A stretch of DNA of 34,927 nt from Candidatus Harrisonbacteria bacterium (GCA_016867415.1 VGJO01000004.1:1-34927); one strand, 5' to 3'. Shown: positions 24,563 through 33,134, counted from the stretch's first letter. A program made the numbers and translations. The notes: a model not told the origin generated them from the sequence alone.

Positions 24563-26305
24563 TTACTCGGTGGTTTCACGGAGGACATCTTCAAGGGGGA
24601 TAAGGCCTTCGAGAGCCTTAATGACACCGTCAGCGCGGAGTGGTATCATCCCCTCTTTTAAAGCGAGATCACCTATCTTTTGCTCACTGGGATTGCCGCT
24701 GCCAATCAGTTCCGCTAGGGCGCGGGTAACTTTTAAGACTTCGAAGATGGCGAGGCGGCCCGCGCGGCCTTTACCACCACAGACTTTGCAGCCGGGAGCT
24801 TCATAGATTTGGAAAGGGGCTTTGAATTTATTTTTTAAGGCAGATTGGGATTCGGGGAGACTAGCTAAAGAACGCTCGATCAAAAGCTCGGCGTCTTTAG
24901 GAGCATAGACCTTGTGCTTGCAGGCGTCACAGAGGCGAGAGACGAGGCGCTGGGAAATGATGAGATTGATAGTCGAGGGTAGAAGGAAGGGTTCAATTTT
25001 CATATCGATCAAGCGTGGGATGACACCAGTGGCAGAATTAGTATGCAAAGTAGAGAGGACGATGTGACCGGTGAGCGCAGAGTGGACGGCAAGATCGGCG
25101 GTCTCGATATCGCGAATTTCACCGACCATAATAACGTCGGGATCTTGACGAAGAATTTCTCTAAGACCAGAAGCAAAGTCGTAGCCGATTTCGGGGCGGA
25201 CCTGAGATTGATTAACACCTTCTATATAGTACTCGACTGGATCTTCTAAGGAGACGATATTCACCTCTTCGTGATTAAGCTTCTGCATCAAAGCGTAGAG
25301 GGTGGTGGACTTTCCAGATCCGGTGGGACCGGTGATCAAGATCATGCCATAGGGGCGAGAAAGACTCTCATCAACGAGCGTGGCGTTGGCACCCGAAAGA
25401 CCAAGATCAGAAAGAGATCGGAGGCCGACTTCGGGATCAAGGACACGGAGCGCTACTTTTTCACCTGCAGGGGTAGGGAAAGTACTGACACGAAAGTCAA
25501 TGTCACGGGCAAAAAGCTCGGCGCGAAATCGACCGTCTTGAGGAATACGGGTTTCATCGATTTTAAGATTGGATAGGACTTTGACGCGGGAGATAATCGG
25601 TCCATGAAGCTCAGGAGGGAGAGACTGGGCTTCTATAAGATTGCCGTCGACACGAAATCGGATGCGAGTGCGGGACTTTTGAGGCTCAATGTGAATATCG
25701 GAAGCACTAAGAGTAACAGCTTCTTTTAAGGTAGCGGCGACAATTTTGATAATTGGAGCTTCCTCTCCGCCTTTCCCGGCTTCATCGAGGCGGACACGGC
25801 GGGTAGGCGAAGCGGAATCTTCACCAGACTTTACTTTAATAGAACGGAGAGCATCTTTAATATCTCCACTAAAAGGTGAATAACGCCGGCGGACAGCTTC
25901 TACTACAGATGGGACTACAAGATACAGGCCAAGCGTGACTTTGAGCTGTTTGGCTAAAAAACGGAGCGCTTCTTCTGCTCGGGGATCTTTTGGATGAACA
26001 ATACCGAGGACGAGCATGTCCCCATCTCTATTTAAAGGGACAGCTTTATAATTATTAATAAGTTCTTCGGGGACAGACTTTAAAAGATCTTCGGGAATTT
26101 CTTTTACCTCAACTTTTTTCCAAGGGATTCCAGAAAGAGCGCTTTTCACCTTTACGACATCATACTCATCGGCAAGACGACGCTCATAGAGAAGATCTTC
26201 GGCGCGCTTACCGGAAAAAGACCCATCTTCTAGAAGACGCTTCGCATCGCGCTCTGTTACCACTCCGGCATTTACTAATTTTTCGAAAAGTAAGCGTTCG
26301 TCCAT
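24563..26305 (-). CDS. pilB: Type IV pilus assembly ATPase PilB
   Basis: Powers pilus extension. The 580-residue protein has an N-terminal MshEN-like domain (residues 1-150), ASDIHIEPQKSRTRIRFRVD, Walker A GPTGSGKST at about 326-334, the Asp box SLEDPVEYYIEG, Walker B VIMVGEIRD, the His box GHIVLSTLHTN and a four-cysteine zinc motif (CDAC...CKVC). The ATG at 26305 begins MDERLLFEKLV; TGC-TATACT predicts a 2-nt leader. A 66-bp gap separates it from pilT. Confidence 0.96.
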   Translation of the reverse strand: MDERLLFEKLVNAGVVTERDAKRLLEDGSFSGKRAEDLLYERRLADEYDVVKVKSALSGIPWKKVEVKEIPEDLLKSVPEELINNYKAVPLNRDGDMLVLGIVHPKDPRAEEALRFLAKQLKVTLGLYLVVPSVVEAVRRRYSPFSGDIKDALRSIKVKSGEDSASPTRRVRLDEAGKGGEEAPIIKIVAATLKEAVTLSASDIHIEPQKSRTRIRFRVDGNLIEAQSLPPELHGPIISRVKVLSNLKIDETRIPQDGRFRAELFARDIDFRVSTFPTPAGEKVALRVLDPEVGLRSLSDLGLSGANATLVDESLSRPYGMILITGPTGSGKSTTLYALMQKLNHEEVNIVSLEDPVEYYIEGVNQSQVRPEIGYDFASGLREILRQDPDVIMVGEIRDIETADLAVHSALTGHIVLSTLHTNSATGVIPRLIDMKIEPFLLPSTINLIISQRLVSRLCDACKHKVYAPKDAELLIERSLASLPESQSALKNKFKAPFQIYEAPGCKVCGGKGRAGRLAIFEVLKVTRALAELIGSGNPSEQKIGDLALKEGMIPLRADGVIKALEGLIPLEDVLRETTE

Positions 26306-26313
26306 TTATAGAA

Positions 26314-26322
26314 AGTATAGCA
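26314..26322 (-). promoter_or_regulatory. pilB promoter, near-leaderless
   Basis: TGC-TATACT on the minus strand. The predicted start at 26307 leaves a 2-nt leader. Confidence 0.55.
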
Positions 26323-26390
26323 TTATGTTTTTTACTACCTTGGGAAAAAGGTAAGGAAATTTTTAATGCCTCCGTGGGAGGCAAAATTCT

Positions 26391-26417
26391 GGATCCCAGG
26401 TCAAGCCCAGAATGATA
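26391..26417. repeat. Palindromic repeat of GGATCCC/GTCAAGCCC type
   Basis: GGATCCCAGGTCAAGCCCAG then AATGATAG. Same family as 1744-1775 and 3788-3835. It sits between the small membrane protein and pilB. Confidence 0.65.
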
Positions 26418-26423
26418 GCCCCC

Positions 26424-26714
26424 CTAAAAGCTGGAAAACGGATTACTACGACCGAGGTCACCGGGCTCTGGCGGGGCGCCGAATTGGCGAAGATTTTTTA
26501 GTACTGGGTCCCCGATGACACTGCCGGGATCAAACTTCACATCAGCAATCTCCTCGGAGCTCTGCAAGGAAGAGGGAGCAACAATTTCTATCCCGGGAGT
26601 AGGCGCAAAAAAGAGATAGTAAGCGCCACCAATTACCACGAAAAAAAGAAAGATAAAAAAGAGGAAGGTAAAGAAATTAAAATTAGATTTCCGATTTTCA
26701 ATAATGATAGCCAT
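26424..26714 (-). CDS. Small membrane protein of the pilMNO operon
   Basis: A 96-residue protein. A Phe-rich transmembrane helix (about residues 14-35) is followed by a Pro/Ser/Asp-rich extracytoplasmic tail ending in GRSNPFSSF. The position after pilM, pilN and pilO is where PilP sits in other bacteria, and the -NPF ending recalls the GRxDPF motif of PilP. The body is too short for a PilP homology domain. It is best called an unknown pilus-associated protein. Confidence 0.65.
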   Translation of the reverse strand: MAIIIENRKSNFNFFTFLFFIFLFFVVIGGAYYLFFAPTPGIEIVAPSSLQSSEEIADVKFDPGSVIGDPVLKNLRQFGAPPEPGDLGRSNPFSSF

Positions 26715-26732
26715 ATGCCTAATATATGAAGA

Positions 26733-27296
26733 TTATTCTTGATAGTAGGTTCGGATAGTAATATTATAGCTTAAAACATCACTCTTTTCGGAACCGAGGC
26801 GACCAATAGAAAGGTTAGTCACATCCATAAGGCGAATATTAGTCTCAACACTTCTCAAAAATTCTTCGAGATTCTCATAACGGCCGGAGAGACGGAGAGA
26901 GAGCTCGATCGTACCAATATTTTTTACCAAATCCCCCTTCACAAGCTCTTTACTAGGCAGATTCTTTACAGAAAAAAGCTCAATTACGAGACTAGAAAGA
27001 GTGGCTATTGATTTTAATTGAGCAAAGATACTGCTCAAATCTTCTTTTTGTGGAAGGGAAAGAGAAATAGTTTCTTCGAGGCGAGCAGCGCCGCGATATT
27101 TCATTACTAAATCATTTACTTTCTTCACTGCGTCACGCTGACTTTTGTAGAAGCTGGCTTTTGATTCGAGAATGCCGCGGTAGCGGAGGATTTCATCGAT
27201 CTTTGGGCGGATAAAGGAGGCATAAGTGATGAAACCTAAGATAAGAAAAAATCCCGAAACAAGAAGAGATAAAGTTCTTTTAACAGTAGGTTTCAT
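26733..27296 (-). CDS. pilO: PilO-like pilus alignment protein
   Basis: A 187-residue protein with one N-terminal transmembrane helix (residues 8-30), a coiled-coil stretch (ILESKASFYKSQRDAVKKV), then a ferredoxin-like domain with LKSIATLSSLVIELFSV, IELSLRLSGRYENLEEFLRS and VLSYNITIRTYY. This is the standard PilO layout. Its start codon directly abuts the pilN stop. It forms the inner-membrane alignment complex with PilN and cytoplasmic PilM. Confidence 0.85.
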   Translation of the reverse strand: MKPTVKRTLSLLVSGFFLILGFITYASFIRPKIDEILRYRGILESKASFYKSQRDAVKKVNDLVMKYRGAARLEETISLSLPQKEDLSSIFAQLKSIATLSSLVIELFSVKNLPSKELVKGDLVKNIGTIELSLRLSGRYENLEEFLRSVETNIRLMDVTNLSIGRLGSEKSDVLSYNITIRTYYQE

Positions 27297-27842
27297 TTAT
27301 TTAAATAAAGACTCATCGAGGAGAAGATACATCTGAAAATTGATTCGGCCACCAACGTTTTCAGAGCTCGTCACTACAATCTTTTTTACTCCGGCGGCGC
27401 GATTCAAAGCTTCGAGCTCGGCGGAAAATACTTCATACGAAGCGGCTTCACCTATAAGATTAACTCGGCCTTCGGAGGCGCGAAAATCGAGGGATTTATA
27501 GGCAATTTTTTTATTTGTATTGTTTTCAAGAAATGGGAGGAGGGAGGCAATGTTGCTTTTATTTTTTAGTAAATGTTCGAGATTTAAGAGTTGAGAATAG
27601 AAAGAAATAAATTTTTCTCGGTCAGAGTCACTCACTGCGGAGGCCAGATTATTAATCGCTTTATCTTGAGCGGCAATGGCGGACTTTAAGAAAGGCTTAT
27701 AGCCGAATTCGAGACCAGCGTAGAGAACGACGGTAGTGGTAAAAACAAGCAAGGAAAAAATGAAAAGCCGCCAAGGCCACATCGTTTCGGGAATGTTTCT
27801 TCCTAAACGTTCTTTAATATTTTCTGGAATGGGCGTTGGCAT
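27297..27842 (-). CDS. pilN: PilN-like pilus alignment protein
   Basis: A 181-residue protein. It has a cytoplasmic N-terminus with a Pro-rich start (MPTPIPENIKERLGR, in the position of the PilM-binding INLLP motif but not matching it), one transmembrane helix (about 25-48), a coiled coil, and a small beta domain. The order pilM-pilN-pilO identifies it more strongly than sequence. It is 2 bp from the pilM stop. Confidence 0.75.
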   Translation of the reverse strand: MPTPIPENIKERLGRNIPETMWPWRLFIFSLLVFTTTVVLYAGLEFGYKPFLKSAIAAQDKAINNLASAVSDSDREKFISFYSQLLNLEHLLKNKSNIASLLPFLENNTNKKIAYKSLDFRASEGRVNLIGEAASYEVFSAELEALNRAAGVKKIVVTSSENVGGRINFQMYLLLDESLFK

Positions 27843-27844
27843 TT

Positions 27845-28921
27845 TTATTTAAAATATTTAGCAGTCAGTCCTAAGGCTACGGAGAGAGAGGCGCCAAGCT
27901 CTGAGGAAAGTGGAGACAAATCCTCTCTTAAAGCGATGGATTGCCAGGGATTTGCCCGGTGGACTTCGAGACCCAACTCTCGGCCAATGTACTTCTCGAG
28001 ACCAATGAGATTAGCACCATTGCCGGTCAGAATTATCTGGCCAATAGGAAGAGAATATGCACTTTCAAAGCGCTCGCGAAGACGCTTTGCTTCCCCTAGT
28101 ATAACACTCAGAATTGGCAGCATTTGTGTGGATAACTCGCGATCGGCAGGGTTATCGAGGCCACTGAGACCCTTTTGCCGCTTTAAGTCTTCTGCGCGGC
28201 GGACATTAATACCAAGGCCGGAGGCGAGGGAGACGGTCAGCGAACTCCCTGCATAATCAGTCTGACTCATGAGGCGAAGCGAGCCATCTTTTACGGCAAG
28301 AAGGCTCGTGGAGCGGGAGCCAAGATCAATGATAAGAGCAGGTTTTTGGTCGGAGCCGAGGAGCCGGGCAAGACTTACACCTTCAAGCTCGAGAGAAAAG
28401 AGAGAGAGGCCGACGAGATTAAATATTTTTTTGTAGTGTTCGATGACTTCATTGGGGTAAGAAATTAAAAAATACTGATCAGTCTTTATACCATCCATGA
28501 GTTTTTCCCCTACTTTCACCCAATCAAGAGCGACAGAATTAATCGGGAGTGGAATATATTGCTCAGCTTTAAAACGGATAGTGCGGTCGGCATCCTCTTG
28601 CGACATTTGTGGCAGATCAAGTATGGTGGTAAAGGCTTGAAAAGCGGGAATAGAAACGATAGCTTCGCGGGCATTGAAGCCGGCTCGGCGGATAATAAGC
28701 CGGAGATAACTCGCAATTTCATCCTCAAAGAGTTTAAGGGTACTTGTCTGAAGGGCAGTATTTGATCGTTCGAGATGACCGAGCGTCTCAAAGAGGGCAT
28801 AGTTTTTGAGCGTGACGACGCCTTTTTCGAGGCCTACTTCAGCAATTTTGATACTGGTCGTCCCAATATCAATACCGAGGTGATCAGAAGGAGAAGTAAA
28901 TTTAGAAAAAATTCCATTCAT
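27845..28921 (-). CDS. pilM: PilM-like actin-fold ATPase
   Basis: Cytoplasmic actin-like component of the pilus alignment complex. The 358-residue protein has LGIDIGTTSIKIAEV (phosphate-1) at about residues 15-29, AIVSIPAFQAFTTILDLPQM, IRFKAEQYIPLPI, PALIIDLGSRSTSLLAVKDG (phosphate-2) and the adenosine motif IILTGNGANLIGLEKYI. First gene of the pilM-pilN-pilO-small membrane protein operon, divergent from comF. TGA-TATACT predicts a leader of 4 nt. Confidence 0.93.
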   Translation of the reverse strand: MNGIFSKFTSPSDHLGIDIGTTSIKIAEVGLEKGVVTLKNYALFETLGHLERSNTALQTSTLKLFEDEIASYLRLIIRRAGFNAREAIVSIPAFQAFTTILDLPQMSQEDADRTIRFKAEQYIPLPINSVALDWVKVGEKLMDGIKTDQYFLISYPNEVIEHYKKIFNLVGLSLFSLELEGVSLARLLGSDQKPALIIDLGSRSTSLLAVKDGSLRLMSQTDYAGSSLTVSLASGLGINVRRAEDLKRQKGLSGLDNPADRELSTQMLPILSVILGEAKRLRERFESAYSLPIGQIILTGNGANLIGLEKYIGRELGLEVHRANPWQSIALREDLSPLSSELGASLSVALGLTAKYFK

Positions 28922-28931
28922 GTCTTCTTTT

Positions 28932-28940
28932 AGTATATCA
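28932..28940 (-). promoter_or_regulatory. pilMNO promoter, near-leaderless
   Basis: TGA-TATACT on the minus strand. The predicted start at 28925 leaves a 4-nt leader. Confidence 0.5.
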
Positions 28941-28975
28941 AATTTTGTAATTCAAAATGTTGAAGCGATAGAAAA

Positions 28976-29743
28976 ATGTTTATCTCAGCAGAAAAATTTT
29001 TTACAGGAGCGAGGCGAGTGCTTTCTACTGGAAGAGGACTTCTCACACTCATGCTATTTCCACCAATATGCGAAGTGTGCGGGCGGGAAGCAAAAAAGAC
29101 GATATGCGAGGAGTGTCTTATGGGGATCGAAGTCTTCCCTTTTGCCTACTGCCCGCAGTGCTATAAAAAACTCACAGAAGAAGAGGTCTTTCGAGGGCGG
29201 CCGCGGTGCCATAAGGAGGAGCAAGCAATCCTCTACTCACCACTTGATTTTCAGGAGCGGACGGTGCGAGAGATCATTCACACTTTGAAATATCAGGGAG
29301 GGCGCGGGCATGCGGAGCGGCTTATGGCGCTGATAGAGGCGGGGATGAGAGAGGAATTACCGCAGATCGTAGGAAAAGAAGGGGTAATTATCCCGGTGCC
29401 AATGCATTTTGTGAAAAAGATACGGAGAGGATACAATCAAGCGGAATTATTTGCTGAGAAATTAGGAAAAAATTACGGGGCGCCGATCATAAAACAATTT
29501 TTGAAAAAAGTGCGGGAGACTAGACCGCAGGCCGAGCTTCTTAATCGAGAAGAGAGACTTATGAATATGGTTGGAGCAATAAGCGGGCAAGAAAAATATA
29601 AAGGAATGATAGCGGGAAAGACGGCAATTATTGTAGATGATGTGTATACTACTGGGGCGACGATGCGGGAGTGCGTGAAAGAACTAAAAAAAGCGGGGGC
29701 GAAAAAAGTGATTTTATTTTCTATCGCGCGGTCTCGTTCATAG
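28976..29743 (+). CDS. comF: ComF family phosphoribosyltransferase-like protein
   Basis: A 255-residue ComF/GntX protein associated with DNA uptake in competent bacteria. The N-terminal zinc region has paired cysteines (CEVCG, CEEC, CPQC and RCHKEE). A type I PRTase fold follows, with LKYQGGRG, PVPMHFVKKIRRGYNQAE and the PRPP-binding loop AIIVDDVYTTGATM. The ATG at 28976 is used; a later Met at 29051 would still keep the cysteines. Divergent from the pilMNO operon, which fits a pilus/competence link. Confidence 0.92.
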   Translation: MFISAEKFFTGARRVLSTGRGLLTLMLFPPICEVCGREAKKTICEECLMGIEVFPFAYCPQCYKKLTEEEVFRGRPRCHKEEQAILYSPLDFQERTVREIIHTLKYQGGRGHAERLMALIEAGMREELPQIVGKEGVIIPVPMHFVKKIRRGYNQAELFAEKLGKNYGAPIIKQFLKKVRETRPQAELLNREERLMNMVGAISGQEKYKGMIAGKTAIIVDDVYTTGATMRECVKELKKAGAKKVILFSIARSRS

Positions 29744-29744
29744 A

Positions 29745-29772
29745 TAAAAAAAACCGCCTTTTGATAGGCGGT
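29745..29772 (-). terminator. Terminator of the GNAT-like gene
   Basis: ACCGCCT/AGGCGGT stem, with eight Ts following on the minus strand. The plus strand lacks a T-run, so comF may read through. Confidence 0.75.
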
Positions 29773-29791
29773 GTAAATAGAAATTGTTGTT

Positions 29792-30286
29792 TCACTTTGA
29801 GACTTGGGGAATGGATTTGGAGAGAAGGGCTCTTAGTTCTTCTTCACCGTTTCTTTTTTCTTTTGGCACAGAGTAACCGATGGACTCAAAGAAAGAACTG
29901 TTATTGGCAAGAACAGAGAGAGAAAAAGATGAGGGAGGATGGTCGGACTTGCCTAGTCTTAAACGATTGCTCTCAAAGAATTCGATCAACTTTTCGATAC
30001 GGGAGGTGGGACCGCGAACAACAGATATTTCCAAGTGATAGCGAACGCGAGGAGCAGTAAGAGGATTAAAAATCTTGACCCATAGAGCAAAGCCAATCAC
30101 TTCCTGCTCATCATCAATCAAGACAGTGGAATAGTAATTTTGATTTTTGAGGAGATCTCCAAAAGATTTAATGAAAGCATCTTGAATGAGACTGCCTTCT
30201 GAAACGCATTCAAGAAATAAGGCTAGGACAATTTGTGCGTCCTCTTGGGTGGCTAAGCGGACAGAGAGATTCTTTCTTGGTTTCAT
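29792..30286 (-). CDS. Putative GNAT-type acetyltransferase
   Basis: A 164-residue soluble protein. LSVRLATQEDAQIVLALFLE at the N-terminus matches the first strand and helix of GNAT domains. STVLIDDEQEVIGFALWVKI matches the central beta-strands, RYHLEISVVRGPTSRIEKLI has the position of the acetyl-CoA loop but lacks a clear Q/RxxGxG/A, and SVLANNSSFFESIGY resembles the C-terminal N-x-x-a-x-x-f/y-e-x-x-G-f motif. Fold assignment is plausible; activity is doubtful because of the weak CoA loop. Convergent with comF. Confidence 0.6.
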   Translation of the reverse strand: MKPRKNLSVRLATQEDAQIVLALFLECVSEGSLIQDAFIKSFGDLLKNQNYYSTVLIDDEQEVIGFALWVKIFNPLTAPRVRYHLEISVVRGPTSRIEKLIEFFESNRLRLGKSDHPPSSFSLSVLANNSSFFESIGYSVPKEKRNGEEELRALLSKSIPQVSK

Positions 30287-30381
30287 AGAGATGCCTTTAA
30301 TCTAAGAGATGTGGGGGTTAATATGTTTTCAAATTACGGTGAGTAATGTAGCACTAAAACAAACGGAGAAACAAGGAAAAC

Positions 30382-30410
30382 TTGGCAAAATAGATAATTT
30401 ATATCATAAT
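30382..30410 (+). promoter_or_regulatory. tgt-queA promoter
   Basis: TTGGCA (30382-30387), 17-bp spacer, CATAAT (30405-30410). The predicted leader is about 15 nt and A/T-rich. Confidence 0.6.
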
Positions 30411-30431
30411 TTGGGGAATAATTTTTAAAAA

Positions 30432-31571
30432 ATGATTGGGTTTAGGGCGGAGAAGATGTCGGGGAAGAGTCGGGCGAGACTGGGAGTGCTTGAGACACCA
30501 CATGGAGTGATAGAGACGCCGGCTTTTGTGCCAGTGGCTACTCAAGGGACGGTGAAGACGCTTACGGCGGAACAGGCGCTCGCGACTGGGAGTCAACTGC
30601 TTATCTGCAACACATTTCATCTCCATCTGAAGCCCGGAGAGGAAGTCGTGCAGGCGCAGGGTGGGCTGCATGAGATGATGAAGTGGCCACGGCCCTTGAT
30701 GACTGATTCCGGTGGGTATCAGGTGTTTTCACTCGGGTTTGGGATGGATCACAATGAGCGAAAGGTAATGAAGGCGGAAATAGAGAACAAGGTGAAGGCA
30801 GGGGCGAAGCCAAAAAATATTAAGATCACTGAGGATGGAGTCTATTTTCGGTCACCTATAAATGGAGATGAGATTTTTATCTCACCTAAAGAATCAATAA
30901 GGATCCAAGAGGTCTTGGGAGCAGATATTATATACGCGTTTGATGAGTGCACTCCCCCATCAGCCAACTATGAGTATACAAAGAAGTCGCTTGTGAAAAC
31001 GCATCGCTGGGCGAAGGAGTCGCTCGAGGCGCGGCGGGGAGAGCAGGCCATCTATGGGATCGTGCAGGGAGGAAAGTATATGGATCTGCGAGAAGAGAGT
31101 GCGCGGCATATCGCTTCACTCGGCTTTGATGGTTTTGGGATCGGGGGTGAATTTGGCGCGGATAAGGAGACGATGCGGCAGATGATTGAGACCGTAGTCA
31201 CTCACCTCCCAGAAGAGAAGCCACGGCACTTGCTGGGTATTGGCTATCCGGAAGACATTCCAATCGCGATTGCGGCGGGGGTGGATACCTTTGACTGCAT
31301 AGTGCCGACGCACTTTGCCCGACACGGAGTGGCCTTTACTGCGGTGGGGAAACTAGATCTCAATAAGACAGTACATCTCAAAGATGCCAGCGTGATTGAG
31401 GCGGGGTGCGGGTGCGCAACGTGCGCGGCGGGATATTCCAAGGGATACATCACTCACCTACTCCGGGCGAAGGAGATCCTTGGATTCACTCTCATCACGA
31501 TGCACAATCTTCATTACTTTAATATGCTTGTGGCCGGATATCGGGAGAAAATCAAGAATGGAGAATTATAG
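30432..31571 (+). CDS. tgt: tRNA-guanine transglycosylase
   Basis: Exchanges guanine-34 for preQ1 in tRNAs with GUN anticodons, a step in queuosine synthesis. The 379-residue protein has LMTDSGGYQVFSLG (general base Asp), YGIVQGGKYMDLREESA, GFGIGGEFGADKET, and VDTFDCIVPTHFARHG with the nucleophilic Asp. The zinc site is GCGCATCAAG then ITMHNLHY. Immediately upstream of queA with a 14-nt overlap, so the pair acts on the same tRNA. The tRNA-Asp (GTC) in this window is a predicted substrate. No Shine-Dalgarno. Confidence 0.96.
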   Translation: MIGFRAEKMSGKSRARLGVLETPHGVIETPAFVPVATQGTVKTLTAEQALATGSQLLICNTFHLHLKPGEEVVQAQGGLHEMMKWPRPLMTDSGGYQVFSLGFGMDHNERKVMKAEIENKVKAGAKPKNIKITEDGVYFRSPINGDEIFISPKESIRIQEVLGADIIYAFDECTPPSANYEYTKKSLVKTHRWAKESLEARRGEQAIYGIVQGGKYMDLREESARHIASLGFDGFGIGGEFGADKETMRQMIETVVTHLPEEKPRHLLGIGYPEDIPIAIAAGVDTFDCIVPTHFARHGVAFTAVGKLDLNKTVHLKDASVIEAGCGCATCAAGYSKGYITHLLRAKEILGFTLITMHNLHYFNMLVAGYREKIKNGEL

Positions 31572-32595
31572 TGAGTTTATAAATCGGTACGATTATGCGG
31601 TGCCGAAGGAGCTCATCGCTACGCGGCCCGAGGAGCCGCGGGAGAACGCGCGACTCCTGACCTATAGAAAGAAGACGGGAGAGATAAGCCTTGGACATTT
31701 TTATGATTTACCTCAGATCTTGGGGCCTAAGATGGTCTTAGTCTTTAATGAGACTAGGGTGATTCCGGCGCGGATAACGGGCACTCTGTCGACGGGCGGG
31801 AAAGTGGAGATCACGGTCGTGGGAATACAGGATTTATTCATCAAAACTCTTTCATCGCGGCGAGTCGATGAAGGGGCGGAGGTGATGGTGGGAGAAGAGG
31901 TGTTTGTTGCGAGGAAGCGGGAAAAACAATTTACCTACTACACGACGCGGATGAAGGCGGATGAGGTACGGTCGTTTCTTGATGCTCATGGCGAGGCACC
32001 ATTGCCGCCATATATCAAAGATACGCCACTTTCTTCAGAGGAGGCAAAGGCACTCTACCAGACGGTGTTTGCCCGAAATGACGGGTCGGTCGCGGCGCCG
32101 ACGGCTTCGCTTCACTTTTCGGAGAAGCTGATGACAGAGCTAAAGGTGCGGGGAGTACAGATAGAGTTTGTGACGCTCCATGTGGGACTCGGGACATTCC
32201 TCCCCGTCACAGAGAAACACATAGCGGAAGGAAAGCTCCATGAAGAGGAATATTTCATCAATAGCGAGACAGCGGATCGGATCAATGAGGCGAGGCGATC
32301 GGGAAAGAAAATTATTCCTGTGGGCACTACATCGCTGCGGACGCTGGAAAGCGCGGCCGATGAAAGTGGCCTGTTGACTCACCTCTCTGGCGCGACTCGA
32401 CTCTTTATCCGGCCGGGATATAAGTTTAAGGTTACTGATGGCCTTATTACTAATTTTCATGTACCAAAGTCATCGCTCTTGATGCTCGTTGATGCTTTCC
32501 TAGGTGACGAAGAGAAGTGGCGTCGGGTCTATAAGACGGCGATGAGGAATCAGTTGCGGTTTTTCTCGTTTGGGGATGGGATGTTGGTTTTGTGA
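31558..32595 (+). CDS. queA: tRNA preQ1(34) ribosyltransferase-isomerase
   Basis: Transfers the ribosyl group of SAM to preQ1 in tRNA, giving epoxyqueuosine. The 345-residue protein has ATRPEEPRENARLL near the N-terminus, FNETRVIPARI, GDEIF-like beta segments, FARNDGSVAAPTASLHFSE, FVTLHVGLGTF, GKKIIPVGTTSLRTLESA and LITNFHVPKSSLLMLVDAF, all QueA landmarks. The ATG at 31558 lies inside tgt; the frame is open further upstream but only as a tgt shadow. It ends with TGA, showing that TGA is a stop in this genome. Confidence 0.95.
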   Translation: MENYSEFINRYDYAVPKELIATRPEEPRENARLLTYRKKTGEISLGHFYDLPQILGPKMVLVFNETRVIPARITGTLSTGGKVEITVVGIQDLFIKTLSSRRVDEGAEVMVGEEVFVARKREKQFTYYTTRMKADEVRSFLDAHGEAPLPPYIKDTPLSSEEAKALYQTVFARNDGSVAAPTASLHFSEKLMTELKVRGVQIEFVTLHVGLGTFLPVTEKHIAEGKLHEEEYFINSETADRINEARRSGKKIIPVGTTSLRTLESAADESGLLTHLSGATRLFIRPGYKFKVTDGLITNFHVPKSSLLMLVDAFLGDEEKWRRVYKTAMRNQLRFFSFGDGMLVL

Positions 32596-32614
32596 GACTT
32601 TTCAAAAGACATAA

Positions 32615-32643
32615 TTGAAAAATTTTGAAAAATTTGATATAAT
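32615..32643 (+). promoter_or_regulatory. tRNA-Ser promoter
   Basis: TTGAAA (32615-32620), 17-bp spacer ending TGA, TATAAT (32638-32643). The start is predicted about 14 nt before the tRNA. Confidence 0.7.
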
Positions 32644-32663
32644 TTTTTCACAATTTCTGTCAA

Positions 32664-32748
32664 GGAGGGGTCGCATAGTGGTCTAGTGCACCGTCTTGGA
32701 AAGGCGGCATATCGAAAGGTATCGAGGGTTCGAATCCCTCCCCCTCCG
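32664..32748 (+). tRNA. tRNA-Ser (anticodon GGA)
   Basis: Class II tRNA with acceptor GGAGGGG/CCCCTCC, anticodon stem CCGTC/GGCGG with loop TTGGAAA, a long variable arm (ATATCGAAAGGTAT), T-arm GAGGG/CCCTC with TTCGAAT, and discriminator G. CCA is not encoded. Confidence 0.96.
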
Positions 32749-32782
32749 CAATTTTTCGAAAAGGGTTTCAGAACGCAAAATG

Positions 32783-32833
32783 GTGTCGGCGCGAAGCGCC
32801 GACACTAATGCATTCCATCCGCCGCGAAGCGGA
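32783..32833. repeat. Two adjacent hairpins with GCGAAGC cores
   Basis: GTGTCGGCGC-GAA-GCGCCGACAC (32783-32805) is a perfect 10-bp hairpin. TCCGC/GCGGA follows at 32818-32833. They resemble the CGCTTCGC-type repeat units near 3790. No T-run follows on the plus strand. Bases 32834-32890 show nothing else. Confidence 0.6.
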
Positions 32834-32894
32834 AAAAGAAATATAAAGGAAATTTTTGGTTTTTCTTTGCCGTTTCATAAAAAATTTTTTTTAC

Positions 32895-32981
32895 AACCTT
32901 TTTTATTTGAAAGGTTGCAAGAGACCTTTTAAAACAGGGTCTCCAAATCCACTCACAGGGGTTCAATTCCTGGTACCAAAT
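32895..32981 (+). other. tRNA-like remnant or structured transcript
   Basis: Contains a T-arm-like CAGG-GGTTCAATT-CCTG followed by GTACCA (32956-32978), as at a tRNA 3' end. It is preceded by hairpins AACCTTT/AAAGGTT and GAGACC/GGTCTC. No matching acceptor 5' strand or D-arm exists upstream, so it does not fold as a complete tRNA. It runs into a strong terminator, so it may still be transcribed. Confidence 0.4.
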
Positions 32982-32990
32982 CTACTCATG

Positions 32991-33023
32991 ACTCCCGGAT
33001 TCGTAAGGGTCCGGGAGTTTTTT
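32991..33023 (+). terminator. Intrinsic terminator after tRNA-like remnant
   Basis: ACTCCCGGA/TCCGGGAGT stem with a 10-nt loop and TTTTTT. Confidence 0.85.
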
Positions 33024-33052
33024 ATGGATAACAATACTTGTAATATTGACAA

Positions 33053-33081
33053 ATGACAAAGCTTTTACAGTTTGCTATAAT
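33053..33081 (+). promoter_or_regulatory. Promoter of the tRNA-Pro cluster
   Basis: ATGACA (33053-33058), 17-bp spacer ending TGC, and perfect TATAAT (33076-33081). The start is about 47 nt before the first tRNA. Confidence 0.7.
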
Positions 33082-33134
33082 ATAAACATAAAGGATGAAA
33101 TAGGCCTTCCGAACATTGAAAAAATGACCAAAAA

